Shown one piece after another: positions 8,565 through 17,594 of a DNA stretch of 64,000 nt. The position numbers were made by a program, and so were the translations under genes. The notes below the pieces were generated by a model. The model ran no database searches and was not told the origin of the DNA. It saw only the letters and a list, made by a program, of their open reading frames with translations. Numbering within the stretch: position 1 is the stretch's first letter; every line of letters begins with the position of its first letter. This DNA is from Clostridium sp. 1001275B_160808_H3 (lineage in GTDB: Bacteria > Bacillota > Clostridia > Clostridiales > Clostridiaceae), in NCBI RefSeq assembly GCF_015550425.1, contig NZ_JADNAT010000003.1, positions 159,223 to 223,222 of the forward strand, written 5' to 3'.

Positions 8565-9359
8565 TTATACTACAAAAAATATTACTATCATAATTATAGT
8601 AATAAATGTATATATTGCATCTGCTAATGTAAATTTAAATTTTGAATATACTATATATTCTCCAGTAAAGCCTCTGCATTCCATAGCTAAATATAATTGA
8701 TCTCCCATTGTTTTTGATTTTAAAAATAAATTCCCTATAATTCTTAATAAGGAATTTCTTTTTTCAAGACTTTTTCCAATAGTTTTTAGTTTTAATGCAT
8801 ATAACATTTTAAGCGAGAGATTTCCTAACACATATATATATTTTATAGTTATATCAAATATTAATATAACTATATCTGGAATAAAAAGTACTTTAAGTGA
8901 TTTAGTTATATTACTCCACTTTGTTGTATATGAGAATATATTAATGAGCAAAACATTTATGAAAATTTTTAAAACTAATAACATACTAGCTTGATAATTG
9001 CCCATAAAGACAATAGATGGTAATAATATTATTAAAGTAAATATTGGAGGTATTAAACTTATCGATAATATTTTTTTTATTACATATCCATCTAAAATAC
9101 ATATATACATTAATGAATACGCTAGAATGCAGTATACAAAAAATATATCATTAGATAGTGCTAAAAATAAAATTAGCACTATCATAGATATTAGCTGTAC
9201 AATTGGATTTATTCTATATATAAAACCATCTATGGGGTTTTCTCTTTTAATTTTAGAAAGCATTGTCATAATTCCAACTATAGTCTTATCTAAAAAATTC
9301 TCATTATCTTCAACTGGCTCATAATTATCTTTTTTTAATAACCAATCTCTTTGTTCCAT
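8565..9359 (-). CDS. nikQ: Nickel ECF-type transporter transmembrane component (NikQ/CbiQ-like)
   Basis: The 264-residue membrane protein has about five hydrophobic segments and the coupling-helix region of CbiQ proteins (LYALKLKTIG, then YLAMECRGFTGEY; the A-x-E-x-RG motif is the family hallmark contacting the ATPase). A polar N-terminus of about 45 residues precedes the first membrane helix. It is followed at 20 bp by nikO and preceded at 59 bp by nikMN. The assumed ATG at 9359 lies about 15 bases from GAGGTGATTT, rather far, so the start is somewhat uncertain. Confidence 0.88.
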   Translation of the reverse strand: MEQRDWLLKKDNYEPVEDNENFLDKTIVGIMTMLSKIKRENPIDGFIYRINPIVQLISMIVLILFLALSNDIFFVYCILAYSLMYICILDGYVIKKILSISLIPPIFTLIILLPSIVFMGNYQASMLLVLKIFINVLLINIFSYTTKWSNITKSLKVLFIPDIVILIFDITIKYIYVLGNLSLKMLYALKLKTIGKSLEKRNSLLRIIGNLFLKSKTMGDQLYLAMECRGFTGEYIVYSKFKFTLADAIYTFITIIMIVIFFVV

Positions 9360-9418
9360 ATTTAATATATCAAATCACCTCTTTTTTATTAGTACTTGTA
9401 TGATTTTAGTATTATCAA

Positions 9419-10393
9419 TTATACTTCTTTCTTAAGACTTCCTATAACTTTAAATATTATTATTATTGCTGTAATTCCTATTATTGCAGATAGTATATAT
9501 CCTGTAATAGGTCTTAATCCACTAAATCCATAGTCACTTGCAAAAGCATTATAGGAAAAACCTGACTCCATTCCGCTAGGGATATATCCAACTAATGTTT
9601 TTATTTCATCAGTTCCCCATTCTCCCCAGGCTGTATTTGATGTTATTAATCCGAGTGGTGTTAAAATTATCATTACAATTATAGCAATAATAGAAAATTT
9701 CAATAGTGAATTGATATTTTCTTTCCCTTTATTGCTAATTATTGATGGTGATATTTTTTTTATATAAGCATATACTCCAACAGTAACAGCTCCTTCAAGT
9801 AATCCAATCAAAAGATGTATAAATACCATAGCTGGTACAGATACGCTTAAAGGATATGGACAATACAGTGGTTGTCCTAAATGATTTTTAAATAGTAAGG
9901 GCTGTATTCCAAATTCTATTGCTGCACATAAAGCTGCTAAATTTAGTCCTAAATAACCTGAAATAAACACGGCTAAGTACTCTCCTCTAGTACTTTTAAA
10001 TTTTGATTTTAAAAATGAATAGCTATAATACCCTACAATAGGCATAATAAATGCCATATTAAATGCATTTGCCCCGTAGGCAAGTATTCCACCATCACCA
10101 AAAAATAAAGATTGTATTAATAAGGCTACACTAACAGCTATCGTAGCTGATGCTGGTCCTAAAATTATTGCTATTAATACAGAGCCAACTGCATGAGCAC
10201 TTGTTCCTCCAGGTGCTGGAATATTAAACATCATAATTAAAAATGAAAATGCCGCACAAACTCCTAAAATAGGCATTTTCTTTTTATCTATTGTACTCTT
10301 TACTTTGCTAATAGAATATTTCCATATTGGTATCATAGCAGCTCCCATAACAGTACAAGTCCCTGGGCTTAAATAATTTTCTGGTATATGCAT
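9419..10393 (-). CDS. nikMN: Nickel ECF substrate-binding component, fused NikM-NikN type
   Basis: The 324-residue protein starts MHIPENYLSPGTC. The Met-His at the N-terminus is the conserved metal-binding end of CbiM/NikM, where the amino group and His2 coordinate the metal, so this start is certain. Six to seven membrane helices follow, with the loop GGTSAHAVGSVLIA containing a second ligand histidine. The last 110 residues match NikN/CbiN: one helix, a periplasmic-type stretch (ITSNTAWGEWGTDEIK) and another helix. It captures Ni2+ for the transporter built with NikQ and NikO. Confidence 0.9.
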   Translation of the reverse strand: MHIPENYLSPGTCTVMGAAMIPIWKYSISKVKSTIDKKKMPILGVCAAFSFLIMMFNIPAPGGTSAHAVGSVLIAIILGPASATIAVSVALLIQSLFFGDGGILAYGANAFNMAFIMPIVGYYSYSFLKSKFKSTRGEYLAVFISGYLGLNLAALCAAIEFGIQPLLFKNHLGQPLYCPYPLSVSVPAMVFIHLLIGLLEGAVTVGVYAYIKKISPSIISNKGKENINSLLKFSIIAIIVMIILTPLGLITSNTAWGEWGTDEIKTLVGYIPSGMESGFSYNAFASDYGFSGLRPITGYILSAIIGITAIIIIFKVIGSLKKEV

Positions 10394-10455
10394 AATACCA
10401 CCTCCATTTTTTATTTTGTAAAACGTATTAAATATTAATTAATTTCTTTATGCAA

Positions 10456-11283
10456 TTAATACTTACGTAAATTCAAATCACAAGAATTAAATAATTTTTT
10501 TCGAACATGATTTATACATATATATAATGCTTTTTGTATATCTTGTGTAAGATTGCCTATGATTCTTATAACAAATCCATTTACCTCTAGCATTGATATA
10601 CCAAACTTTATATCTAAGTTAAATGATTCTATGTATTCCTTCAAGTTTTCAACGAAAATATCGTCTATTCTTCTATCTATAACAGTAGCTGTACCATAAT
10701 TAGAATATCCCTCTAAAAAACCAAGCCCTTCAAGGTCTTGGTTTTTAGGCTCAAATAATAAATTATCTAAAAATATAAGATTACCATCCATATATATTTT
10801 ACTTTTCATATGAGCAATGTAATATTGAAACTTTTTATTATCAGGAGACCATCCTGCTGTAATTCCATCTGCATATATAAGCGAAGAACTTTTATGTAGA
10901 TGTATTTCAGTATTTTGTTCATATCTAGCATCTTTAAAAAGAATTGTATTATCTAGTATATATTCTAATACACTATCTTCTTCTAAATTTATCATTGAAT
11001 ATTGCTTGCAAATTTTTTCATTTCGGCTTTGGTATATAATAGTAGGTGCTTGAGTTGTAATTACACATCTACTTCCTTTTTTTAGCTCTATATAATTACT
11101 ACATGATTCACCTTCTATATAACCACCTCCCATATGCATAAAAAAATAACAAGGTATCTTTTCTTTATCCAAATAAATAGTAGGCGATACTTTTAGCACA
11201 CCTTTATGAAATATATCGTTAATTATTGTTTTTCCATCCTTTTTTTCAAGTATTACTTTTATTTCACCATCTAAATCATTCAT
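10456..11283 (-). CDS. ureD: Urease accessory protein UreD
   Basis: The 275-residue protein carries the UreD/UreH motifs: GGGYIEGESC, QAPTIIYQS, LEYILDNTILFKDA and an EGYSNYGTATVI segment. UreD is the scaffold that binds apo-urease together with UreF and UreG during nickel insertion. It starts two bases after the ureG stop, so it is translated from the same message; gene order G-D is the usual one in Gram-positive urease operons. The last 60 residues are less conserved, as is usual for this family. Confidence 0.92.
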   Translation of the reverse strand: MNDLDGEIKVILEKKDGKTIINDIFHKGVLKVSPTIYLDKEKIPCYFFMHMGGGYIEGESCSNYIELKKGSRCVITTQAPTIIYQSRNEKICKQYSMINLEEDSVLEYILDNTILFKDARYEQNTEIHLHKSSSLIYADGITAGWSPDNKKFQYYIAHMKSKIYMDGNLIFLDNLLFEPKNQDLEGLGFLEGYSNYGTATVIDRRIDDIFVENLKEYIESFNLDIKFGISMLEVNGFVIRIIGNLTQDIQKALYICINHVRKKLFNSCDLNLRKY

Positions 11284-11285
11284 AA

Positions 11286-11897
11286 CTATTCAATTCCTTC
11301 TAATAAACAATTTGCTTTTATCCAATACATAACATCTCTTACACCTAAGTCCGTTTTTAAATTTGTAAAAATAAACGTATTTTCATTTCTAAATGCCAAT
11401 GTATCTTCTCTCATTATCTCTAAATTTGCACCAACATAAGGAGCTAAATCTATTTTGTTTATTATAAATAAATCACTCTTTATCATTCCTTGTCCAGCTT
11501 TTCTTGGTATTTTTTCCCCCTGTGCAACATCTATTATGTATATTGAAAAATTCACTAAATCTGGGCTAAAAGTAGCTGCTAAATTATCGCCACCACTTTC
11601 TAAAAATATTATATCTAAATCAGTAAATTTATTTTTAAGATTATCTAAAGCTGAAAAGTTCATTGATGCATCTTCTCTTATAGCAGTATGCGGACATCCG
11701 CCAGTTTCAACTCCAATTATCCTTTCTTCATCTAATACAGAATTTTTAACCATAAATTTAGCATCTTCTTTTGTATAAATATCATTTGTTATTACTGCTA
11801 AATTATAATCATCATTCATCAATCTTGTTAATCTTTCTATTAATAAAGTTTTTCCGGCTCCAACAGGTCCTCCAACTCCAATTACAACTGGTTTCAT
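11286..11897 (-). CDS. ureG: Urease accessory GTPase UreG
   Basis: The start is set at ATG 11897, preceded by GGAGG with an eight-base spacer; an upstream in-frame ATG at 11912 would place the ribosome site inside the gene. The 203-residue product has the P-loop [11 protein letters not shown], the metal-binding [15 protein letters not shown] motif (Cys-Pro-His), [13 protein letters not shown] and [11 protein letters not shown]. UreG hydrolyses GTP to drive nickel delivery to UreC with UreE as donor. Length and motifs are canonical. Confidence 0.95.
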   Translation of the reverse strand: MKPVVIGVGGPVGAGKTLLIERLTRLMNDDYNLAVITNDIYTKEDAKFMVKNSVLDEERIIGVETGGCPHTAIREDASMNFSALDNLKNKFTDLDIIFLESGGDNLAATFSPDLVNFSIYIIDVAQGEKIPRKAGQGMIKSDLFIINKIDLAPYVGANLEIMREDTLAFRNENTFIFTNLKTDLGVRDVMYWIKANCLLEGIE

Positions 11898-11979
11898 AAT
11901 TTCTCCCTCCAAAATTAAACTATTTATTTCTATATTTTATATTCCTTTTAAAAGATTTTAATTAAATTAATCCTATAAC

Positions 11980-12690
11980 TTAAGACATAAATAATCTGAA
12001 TGATAAGTTTTCATGATTAATTTGTGATATTTCAAGTCCTGGAATATTTGCGCCTATATCATCTTCATCTAGAGTCAATATTTTTTTACAAACTTCTTCC
12101 AATATATCAAATGATTTATTCAGTAAGAGTTGGCCATCTTTTTGTCCCAAAGGTATAGTTCTCACAGCATTTTGTATTAATGTAACAATAATGCTATATC
12201 CATAGTAAACAATAGCATCACTTACAGAAATACCAAATTCATTCATTAAAATAGCAAAAACTATTGCTGGATTTCCGTATGACTTCTTATCCGTAATTCT
12301 TTGTTTATATTCTTTTAATAAATTTATCTCATAAATATCTAATATAAGATCACTCATTCTATATGCAACAAGCTTTCCTCCATTTCTGCTTTCTTTAGCT
12401 ACATTTTGAACTGTAATACTTGTATCCAAATTCCATATATTCTCTATATTGTTTTCTTTTAAATATTTATAAGTTAATCTAACTGATAGACCTTCTCCAT
12501 ATACAAATTGATTAAGTAAAAATGTATCAAGCCATTTTTTAAAGGACTCTGTATTGCTTATTACAGAGTTTCTCAAATAAGTTTCCATTCCATAGGAATG
12601 ATTAAATGACCCAACTGGAAATGCAGAATCACATACCTGTAATACCTTAAGTATCTCATTAAAATTAGTGGTGATGGGAATAGTCGACAT
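11980..12690 (-). CDS. ureF: Urease accessory protein UreF
   Basis: The 236-residue helical protein has the UreF signatures QVCDSAFPVGSFNHSYGMET near residue 20 and a C-terminal VRTIPLGQKDGQ segment. UreF acts in the UreDFG complex, coupling UreG GTP hydrolysis to nickel insertion. Its start (ATG 12690) lies inside the end of ureE, an overlap of 26 bp, implying translational coupling. The C-terminal tail after PGLEISQINHE is short and typical. Confidence 0.93.
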   Translation of the reverse strand: MSTIPITTNFNEILKVLQVCDSAFPVGSFNHSYGMETYLRNSVISNTESFKKWLDTFLLNQFVYGEGLSVRLTYKYLKENNIENIWNLDTSITVQNVAKESRNGGKLVAYRMSDLILDIYEINLLKEYKQRITDKKSYGNPAIVFAILMNEFGISVSDAIVYYGYSIIVTLIQNAVRTIPLGQKDGQLLLNKSFDILEEVCKKILTLDEDDIGANIPGLEISQINHENLSFRLFMS

Positions 12691-13120
12691 GTCTTAAAGC
12701 CTTTCCTAGTTTAATACTCTCAATAGAATATTTAATATTTTTGTATTTAATAATTTTTTCAATAACATGATCGTACTTAAGAATTATCTCTCCATTTTTA
12801 ATATCTATAGGTATATGTGTATTTCCAAGTAAATGCGCAATTTCTCCCATTTCATTTATATCTTTCGGTTGTATAATAATTGCATCTTCATTATTTGTTT
12901 TTATAACAATGATATTATTATTTTCTTTAAATAAAATAGATCCATCTTCTAGTTGTTCATTTGTATTTTTTAAGGCTATTCCGTATTCTTTATTGTGATC
13001 CGATCTAACTCTTATTATTTTCTTAACCAAATCATCGCTATCTAAATATATAACTTCCAGATGAAAATCATCTATATTTTCTAAATCATTTATATTTCCA
13101 AGTATATTTTCAAAAATCAT
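12665..13120 (-). CDS. ureE: Urease nickel metallochaperone UreE
   Basis: The start is placed at ATG 13120 rather than the upstream GTG (13132), because GTGGGAG supplies the ribosome site just before the ATG. The 151-residue product has the two UreE domains and a short His-rich end (HVDYSHHH), a reduced version of the nickel-binding tail. UreE delivers Ni2+ to UreG. The central ILLGNTHIP-like motif (LLGNTHIPIDIK) contains the conserved interdomain histidine. It follows ureC by 84 bp. Confidence 0.92.
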   Translation of the reverse strand: MIFENILGNINDLENIDDFHLEVIYLDSDDLVKKIIRVRSDHNKEYGIALKNTNEQLEDGSILFKENNNIIVIKTNNEDAIIIQPKDINEMGEIAHLLGNTHIPIDIKNGEIILKYDHVIEKIIKYKNIKYSIESIKLGKALRHVDYSHHH

Positions 13121-13204
13121 ATTTTCTCCCACCTTTGCTATCTTTAATTAATAAAGTTCTTCTCTCTTTAGTTAAACATTAAGAGAGAAGAATAATAAAA
13201 AAAA

Positions 13205-14923
13205 TTAATATAAGAAATATCTTTGTGTTAATGGTAATTCTGTAGATGGCTCGCAACTGATAACTTCTCCATTAATTGTAACGTCATATGTTTGTGGATC
13301 TACATCGATTTCTGGAGTCTCTGTATTAAAAATTAAATCTTTCTTAGTTAATTTTCTAACTCCGCCCACTGGTAATACATTCTTTTCTAGCTTAAGTTCC
13401 TCTTTGATTCCATTTTCATATGCATATTTTGATACAAATGTCATATTGATGTCACTCTTAGCGCTTCCTGCAGCACCCCAAAAATGTCTTAACATTCTTG
13501 GTTCTGGAGTAATTATACTTGCACTTGCATCACCCATCACCCCATAACTAAGCATTCCACTTTTCATAATCATTTTTGGTTTAGCTCCAAACATCTTTGG
13601 TTCCCAGAATACTAAATCAGCATATTTTCCAACTTCAATTGATCCAATATAATTTGATATTCCAACAGTAATTGCAGGGTTTATTGTATATTTAGCAATA
13701 TACCTCTTAATTCTATTATTATCGGAATATTCTGAATCTCCATCAAATAGACCGCGCTGAATTTTCATCTTATCAGCTAATTGCCATGTTTTCATAACAA
13801 CTTCTCCGATTCTTCCCATAGCCATACAATCAGAACTCATTATACTTATGACACCCATATCTTGAAGTACATCTTCTGCTGCAATTGATTGTTTTCTTAT
13901 TCTTGAATCTGCAAATGCTACATCTTCTGGTATTTTTGGATCTAAATGATGACAAACCATTAACATGTCTAAATGTTCTGTAATAGTGTTTTTAGTATAT
14001 GGAATTGTTGGACTTGTTGATGATGGTAATACATTATTTAGACCTGCTGCCTTTATAATATCAGGAGCATGTCCACCTCCTGCGCCCTCTGTATGGAATG
14101 TATGTATTGTCCTACCATCAAATCTATTAATTGTATATTCTACAAATCCACTTTCATTTAATGTATCTGTGTGAATAGCAACCTGTACATCGTATTTATC
14201 AGCTGCTCTTAATGTATAGTCTATACCTGAGCCAGTTGCACCCCAATCTTCATGTATTTTTATTCCCATAGCTCCAGCTTCAATTTGTTCTCCAATAACT
14301 TCTTCTGTTGCTCCCATACCTTTAGCTAATAATCCTATGTTAATAGGGTATTGTTCTGCTGCTTTTAACATTTTGTGAATATGCCAAGAGCCAGGTGTTG
14401 TAGTAGCTGAGTTAGTTCCATCTGCTGGTCCTGTTCCGCCACCTATAATTGTAGTTACACCATTATCTAATCCTGCTTCGACTATTCCAGGTGTAATCAT
14501 ATGTATATGTGTATCAATAGCTCCTGCTGTAACTATAAGACCTTCACCTGATATAGCTTCTGTACTTGCTCCAACAATAAAATCTACTGAATCCATTATT
14601 GCAGGATTTCCACCTTTACCTATAGCAACTATTTTTCCATCTCTTATTCCTATATCGGCTTTGTAGACACCAGTATAGTCAATAATTATAACACTGGTTA
14701 TTATTGTATCTACCACTGATTTATTACCTTTTCTTGTCTCAGTGGCACTAACACCCATACCATCTCTAAGTGTTTTTCCTCCACCAAATTTACTTTCTTC
14801 TCCATACACAGTCATGTCTTTTTCTATTTTTGCAAATAAGTTTGTATCACCAAGTCTTATACTATCTCCAACTGTAGGTCCAAACATATCTGAATATTGT
14901 TTTCTACTCATTTTAAAACTCAT
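13205..14923 (-). CDS. ureC: Urease alpha subunit (catalytic)
   Basis: The 572-residue subunit hydrolyses urea to ammonia and carbamate. All active-site residues are present with a constant offset of five from Klebsiella urease: nickel ligands His139, His141, His251, His277 and Asp365, bridging carbamylated Lys222, and catalytic His224 and His325. The flap motif [20 protein letters not shown] is intact. The gene begins at ATG 14923 after AAAGGAGG. The protein is full length with no damage, so the enzyme should be active once nickel is loaded. Confidence 0.98.
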   Translation of the reverse strand: MSFKMSRKQYSDMFGPTVGDSIRLGDTNLFAKIEKDMTVYGEESKFGGGKTLRDGMGVSATETRKGNKSVVDTIITSVIIIDYTGVYKADIGIRDGKIVAIGKGGNPAIMDSVDFIVGASTEAISGEGLIVTAGAIDTHIHMITPGIVEAGLDNGVTTIIGGGTGPADGTNSATTTPGSWHIHKMLKAAEQYPINIGLLAKGMGATEEVIGEQIEAGAMGIKIHEDWGATGSGIDYTLRAADKYDVQVAIHTDTLNESGFVEYTINRFDGRTIHTFHTEGAGGGHAPDIIKAAGLNNVLPSSTSPTIPYTKNTITEHLDMLMVCHHLDPKIPEDVAFADSRIRKQSIAAEDVLQDMGVISIMSSDCMAMGRIGEVVMKTWQLADKMKIQRGLFDGDSEYSDNNRIKRYIAKYTINPAITVGISNYIGSIEVGKYADLVFWEPKMFGAKPKMIMKSGMLSYGVMGDASASIITPEPRMLRHFWGAAGSAKSDINMTFVSKYAYENGIKEELKLEKNVLPVGGVRKLTKKDLIFNTETPEIDVDPQTYDVTINGEVISCEPSTELPLTQRYFLY

Positions 14924-14938
14924 TTGTTAGTGCCTCCT

Positions 14939-15247
14939 TTATTCTAAATATCCATCAACTTTATTATCAAAACCAAATACTTTTCTTTCTCCACCAAAAT
15001 CTATTAATTTAACTTTTTTTCTATCTCCAGGCTCAAATCGAACTCCAGTTCCTGATGGAATATCTAATCTCTTGCCATAAGCCTTTTCTCTATCAAATTC
15101 TAATTTTGTATTTACTTCATAAAAATGAAAATGAGATCCTACTTGGATTGCTCTATCACCTTTATTTATTACAACTATTTCTATTGGCTCATATTTTGAA
15201 TTACATTTTATAGAATCTTTTGCTAATATATATTCTCCTGGTATCAT
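14939..15247 (-). CDS. ureB: Urease beta subunit
   Basis: The 102-residue protein begins [10 protein letters not shown] and contains the conserved [19 protein letters not shown] and [16 protein letters not shown] segments of UreB. With UreA and UreC it builds the (UreABC)3 enzyme. It lies between ureA and ureC with 15-17 bp spacers, the standard order of bacterial three-subunit ureases. Confidence 0.97.
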   Translation of the reverse strand: MIPGEYILAKDSIKCNSKYEPIEIVVINKGDRAIQVGSHFHFYEVNTKLEFDREKAYGKRLDIPSGTGVRFEPGDRKKVKLIDFGGERKVFGFDNKVDGYLE

Positions 15248-15264
15248 AACTAACCTCCACTTTA

Positions 15265-15567
15265 TTATTGAATTGGATTATGAATTGTTACTAACTTGGT
15301 TCCATCTAGAAATGTAGCTTCGACTTGAATCATATCTATCATTTCAGATACTCCATCCATAACATCTTCTCTCTTAAGTAATGTTCTTCCATAAGACATT
15401 AATTCATCAACGCTCTTTCCATCACGAGCGCCTTCTAGTATTGAATTTGTTATATAAGCAATACATTCAGGATGATTTAATTTTAATCCCCTATCTTTTC
15501 TTTTTCTTGCTACCTCTGCTGCAAGAAAAATCAGAAGTTTTTCTCTTTCCTTTGTTGTCAAATACAT
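15265..15567 (-). CDS. ureA: Urease gamma subunit
   Basis: The ATG at 15567 is chosen because AAAGGAGAG lies eight bases upstream; the earlier ATG (15573) is only two bases from it. The resulting 100-residue protein starts [20 protein letters not shown] and has exactly the canonical UreA length, with [10 protein letters not shown] and [20 protein letters not shown] motifs. It is the first enzyme gene of the operon after ureI. Confidence 0.97.
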   Translation of the reverse strand: MYLTTKEREKLLIFLAAEVARKRKDRGLKLNHPECIAYITNSILEGARDGKSVDELMSYGRTLLKREDVMDGVSEMIDMIQVEATFLDGTKLVTIHNPIQ

Positions 15568-15642
15568 ATACATCTCTCCTTTAAAATATTTAATGTATTA
15601 AAATAAATCATATATAACAGAATCATGACCTCTTGGTAAAGG

Positions 15643-16155
15643 TTAATTCCATAGACCGATAAGCATTAATAATCCTGGAATCCAAGCAGTAAATATGCCT
15701 TCAAAGATACTTAAATACCCAACAAATTTTCCTAAGGTTTTTTCAAGTCCACATTCTATAAAAGCAGTTAGCCATAATATACCCCATAATAGCCAAATAA
15801 CTCCCATTTTCCAGTCTCCACCAAATTGAATAAAACATAAAATCCCAGCTGGTATAGAATTTATAGCTACAAATAAGCTATACCATCCATAAAGTTTTGT
15901 ATCTAATTTGAAAATTGTATTAAATGCTGCATAAAGATATGTAAAAGCAAATAATAGTCCTGTTCCTGCTAAATAGAAATTTATCATTTTCCCAGCAAAT
16001 TGCCCCTGAACAAGAATTATAATATTACATATCAATGATAGGCATCCTACAAAAATATTCATAATGGCAACTGATTTATCCTTTATGTTAAATAGTCTTG
16101 CTACACCATTATTTATTAAAACTATCCCTACATATAATAAAATCACTCCCAACAT
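15643..16155 (-). CDS. ureI: AmiS/UreI-family urea channel
   Basis: The 170-residue protein has six hydrophobic helices with the AmiS/UreI pattern: an N-terminal helix LGVILLYVGIVLINNGVARL, GTGLLFAFTYLYAA, a WLLWGILWL segment and a terminal PGLLMLIGLW helix. Members form proton-gated or open urea/amide channels in the inner membrane. As first gene of the operon it would admit urea to the cytoplasmic urease. It starts at ATG 16155 behind AGGAGTG. Whether it is acid-gated like the Helicobacter channel cannot be judged. Confidence 0.9.
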   Translation of the reverse strand: MLGVILLYVGIVLINNGVARLFNIKDKSVAIMNIFVGCLSLICNIIILVQGQFAGKMINFYLAGTGLLFAFTYLYAAFNTIFKLDTKLYGWYSLFVAINSIPAGILCFIQFGGDWKMGVIWLLWGILWLTAFIECGLEKTLGKFVGYLSIFEGIFTAWIPGLLMLIGLWN

Positions 16156-16233
16156 TTAACATCACTCCTATTAAAATTTTAAGTTATTTGAAACTAGTTA
16201 ATTTAAATTTAGTTTCTTTTTTCTTTAACAACT

Positions 16234-16413
16234 ACACCGGCTAAATCTCAATTTATTTATCTAACACCTTAGATCTAATACCATACAATAAGTTATAGCT
16301 TTCAATACTTGATAAAATAAAGTGAAAGGATTTGAAATCAATGCCTATTACCTTATATTGTTTTATATTACTTTAAATTCATATATATATACTTTTTAAC
16401 ATTTAACCGGTGT
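16234..16413. promoter_or_regulatory. Widely spaced inverted 13-mer pair upstream of ureI
   Basis: ACACCGGCTAAAT at 16234-16246 and ATTTAACCGGTGT at 16401-16413 are inverted copies with one difference, about 155 bp apart in the urease/marR spacer. The CCGG core stands out in very AT-rich DNA. They could be two half-sites of a regulator acting on the operon; no match to the NikR operator was found. Confidence 0.3.
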
Positions 16414-16438
16414 GTAAATATAATATCAAATAAAAAAT

Positions 16439-16484
16439 AATATTTCAATATTTGAAATAAAAATATTTCAAATATTGAAATATT
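16439..16484. promoter_or_regulatory. Large perfect palindrome, probable MarR operator
   Basis: Two 21-bp arms (16439-16459 and 16464-16484) are perfectly complementary around a four-base loop. Each arm holds a near-palindrome of the form TTCAA-ATT-TGAA, a plausible dimer site, so the element looks like two facing operators. It lies 108 bp before the marR start and 284 bp before ureI. An RNA hairpin is also possible, but no T-run terminator context favours that. Confidence 0.55.
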
Positions 16485-16591
16485 TTTATTTGCAACTAAT
16501 GTTCTTTTAAAAAAACATAATAAATGTTATAATATCATTGGTTAAATTTATTATATAAAAGATTAAATTTATTAAGTGAAAGGCTAATTTT

Positions 16592-17065
16592 ATGTTTATA
16601 GAAGGTTTATTTGATTTATATTTTGATGAAAAGCGACAATATAAAAGTATATTTAATTCTCCTATTAATGTTGAGGATAAGTATCTAAATCTTAAAAGAG
16701 AGGAAAAATTAGTATTATATTATTTATATAAATATGGTCAATGTAATATGGGAGATATTACTGCTTCTTTTAATTTTCCACTTAGTACTACAAATTATAT
16801 TGTTAAAGGTTTAGAAAATAAAAATATTATTATTGTTGAGAAATCAAAGACAGATAGTAGAGTTAGGTTAGTAAGCCTAAGCCCTAAAGGTAAATCTTTG
16901 ATTGATATGATGCTTATTGAATTGGAAAAATTTACTTTTACTATTTTAAAAGATTTAATTCCTCATTTTGAAACTGTTTTTAAGGATGATTTAGAAGAAG
17001 AAGAAATTCTTGTATTAAAAAAGTTGCTTAATAAAGTTAGCGATAAAATTAATAGTGAAAGCTAA
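16592..17065 (+). CDS. MarR-family transcriptional regulator
   Basis: The 157-residue protein has a winged helix of MarR type at residues 38-105: LKREEKLVLYYLYKYGQCNMG, then a recognition helix FPLSTTNYIVKGLENK and the wing SKTDSRVRLVSLSPKGK (a typical D-x-R-x-x-x-L-T/S-x-x-G match). It is divergent from the urease operon with a strong palindrome in between, so it probably controls that operon and itself. The signal (urea, nickel, nitrogen or pH) cannot be told. Confidence 0.88.
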   Translation: MFIEGLFDLYFDEKRQYKSIFNSPINVEDKYLNLKREEKLVLYYLYKYGQCNMGDITASFNFPLSTTNYIVKGLENKNIIIVEKSKTDSRVRLVSLSPKGKSLIDMMLIELEKFTFTILKDLIPHFETVFKDDLEEEEILVLKKLLNKVSDKINSES

Positions 17066-17070
17066 TATGA

Positions 17071-17120
17071 AATAATTAAAGCCATATGTATATGCAATAC
17101 ATATGGCTTTAATTATTTTC
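17071..17120 (+). terminator. Terminator after marR
   Basis: A perfect 21-bp stem (17071-17091 with 17097-17117) around a five-base loop is followed by TTCTTG, directly after the marR stop. Confidence 0.85.
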
Positions 17121-17162
17121 TTGAATTTGATAATTTGATTTTATTTAAAAATGTTAAAAACA

Positions 17163-17195
17163 GTTAACTATTTGTTAACTATTTGTTAACTATTC
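17163..17195 (+). repeat. Three tandem 11-bp repeats upstream of the riboswitch
   Basis: GTTAACTATTT occurs three times head to tail from 17163, the last copy ending in C instead of T. The period is one helical turn and each copy contains the palindrome GTTAAC. The array lies just upstream of the presumed promoter (TTGAAA near 17216) of the c-di-GMP riboswitch transcript, a likely place for an activator or repressor. Confidence 0.6.
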
Positions 17196-17276
17196 ATTTT
17201 ATTCTTGTATTTATTTTGAAATTGCTATATTATGTAAATAACAGAAGGATTGGATATTAAAAATACAGATACAAAA

Positions 17277-17427
17277 TTTAATAGGCAAACTTAGGGAAAT
17301 CTAAGGACGCAAAGCTATAGGGGTTAAGGTCTTATAAGACTATACTTGCCAGTTGCCAAAGAGTTAGTAAACTTTTTGTTGTCATTGATAAGATAGACAT
17401 GCCCTCTTTGAGGGTATTTTTTTATAT
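17277..17427 (+). ncRNA. Cyclic di-GMP-I (GEMM) riboswitch with downstream terminator
   Basis: The aptamer (about 17277-17357) shows the GEMM-I landmarks in order: AGGCAAAC, a hairpin closed by a GAAA-type tetraloop (CTTAG-GGAAAT-CTAAG), GGACGCAAAGC, a GG-rich second stem and CTTGCCAGTTGCC. An 8-bp terminator hairpin at 17399-17417 follows, then seven T. The bases CAAAGAG at 17357-17363 can pair with CTCTTTG at 17404-17410, which would break the terminator. Ligand binding at the aptamer base would compete with this, giving an OFF switch by inference. It controls the secreted-protein gene that starts at 17595. Confidence 0.92.
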
Positions 17428-17594
17428 CAATGATATTCTATTTTGTTTTACTGTATAAAAGCCTCTATAATAAAATATTTAAAATATTTTTAATTAAGGT
17501 GACAAAAATTCTTAAGCAATACCTAATTTATGGTGTACTTGTATTTTTAGTCATTTCTCTGTTAAAAATCAATAAATAAATGGAGGAAATAAAA

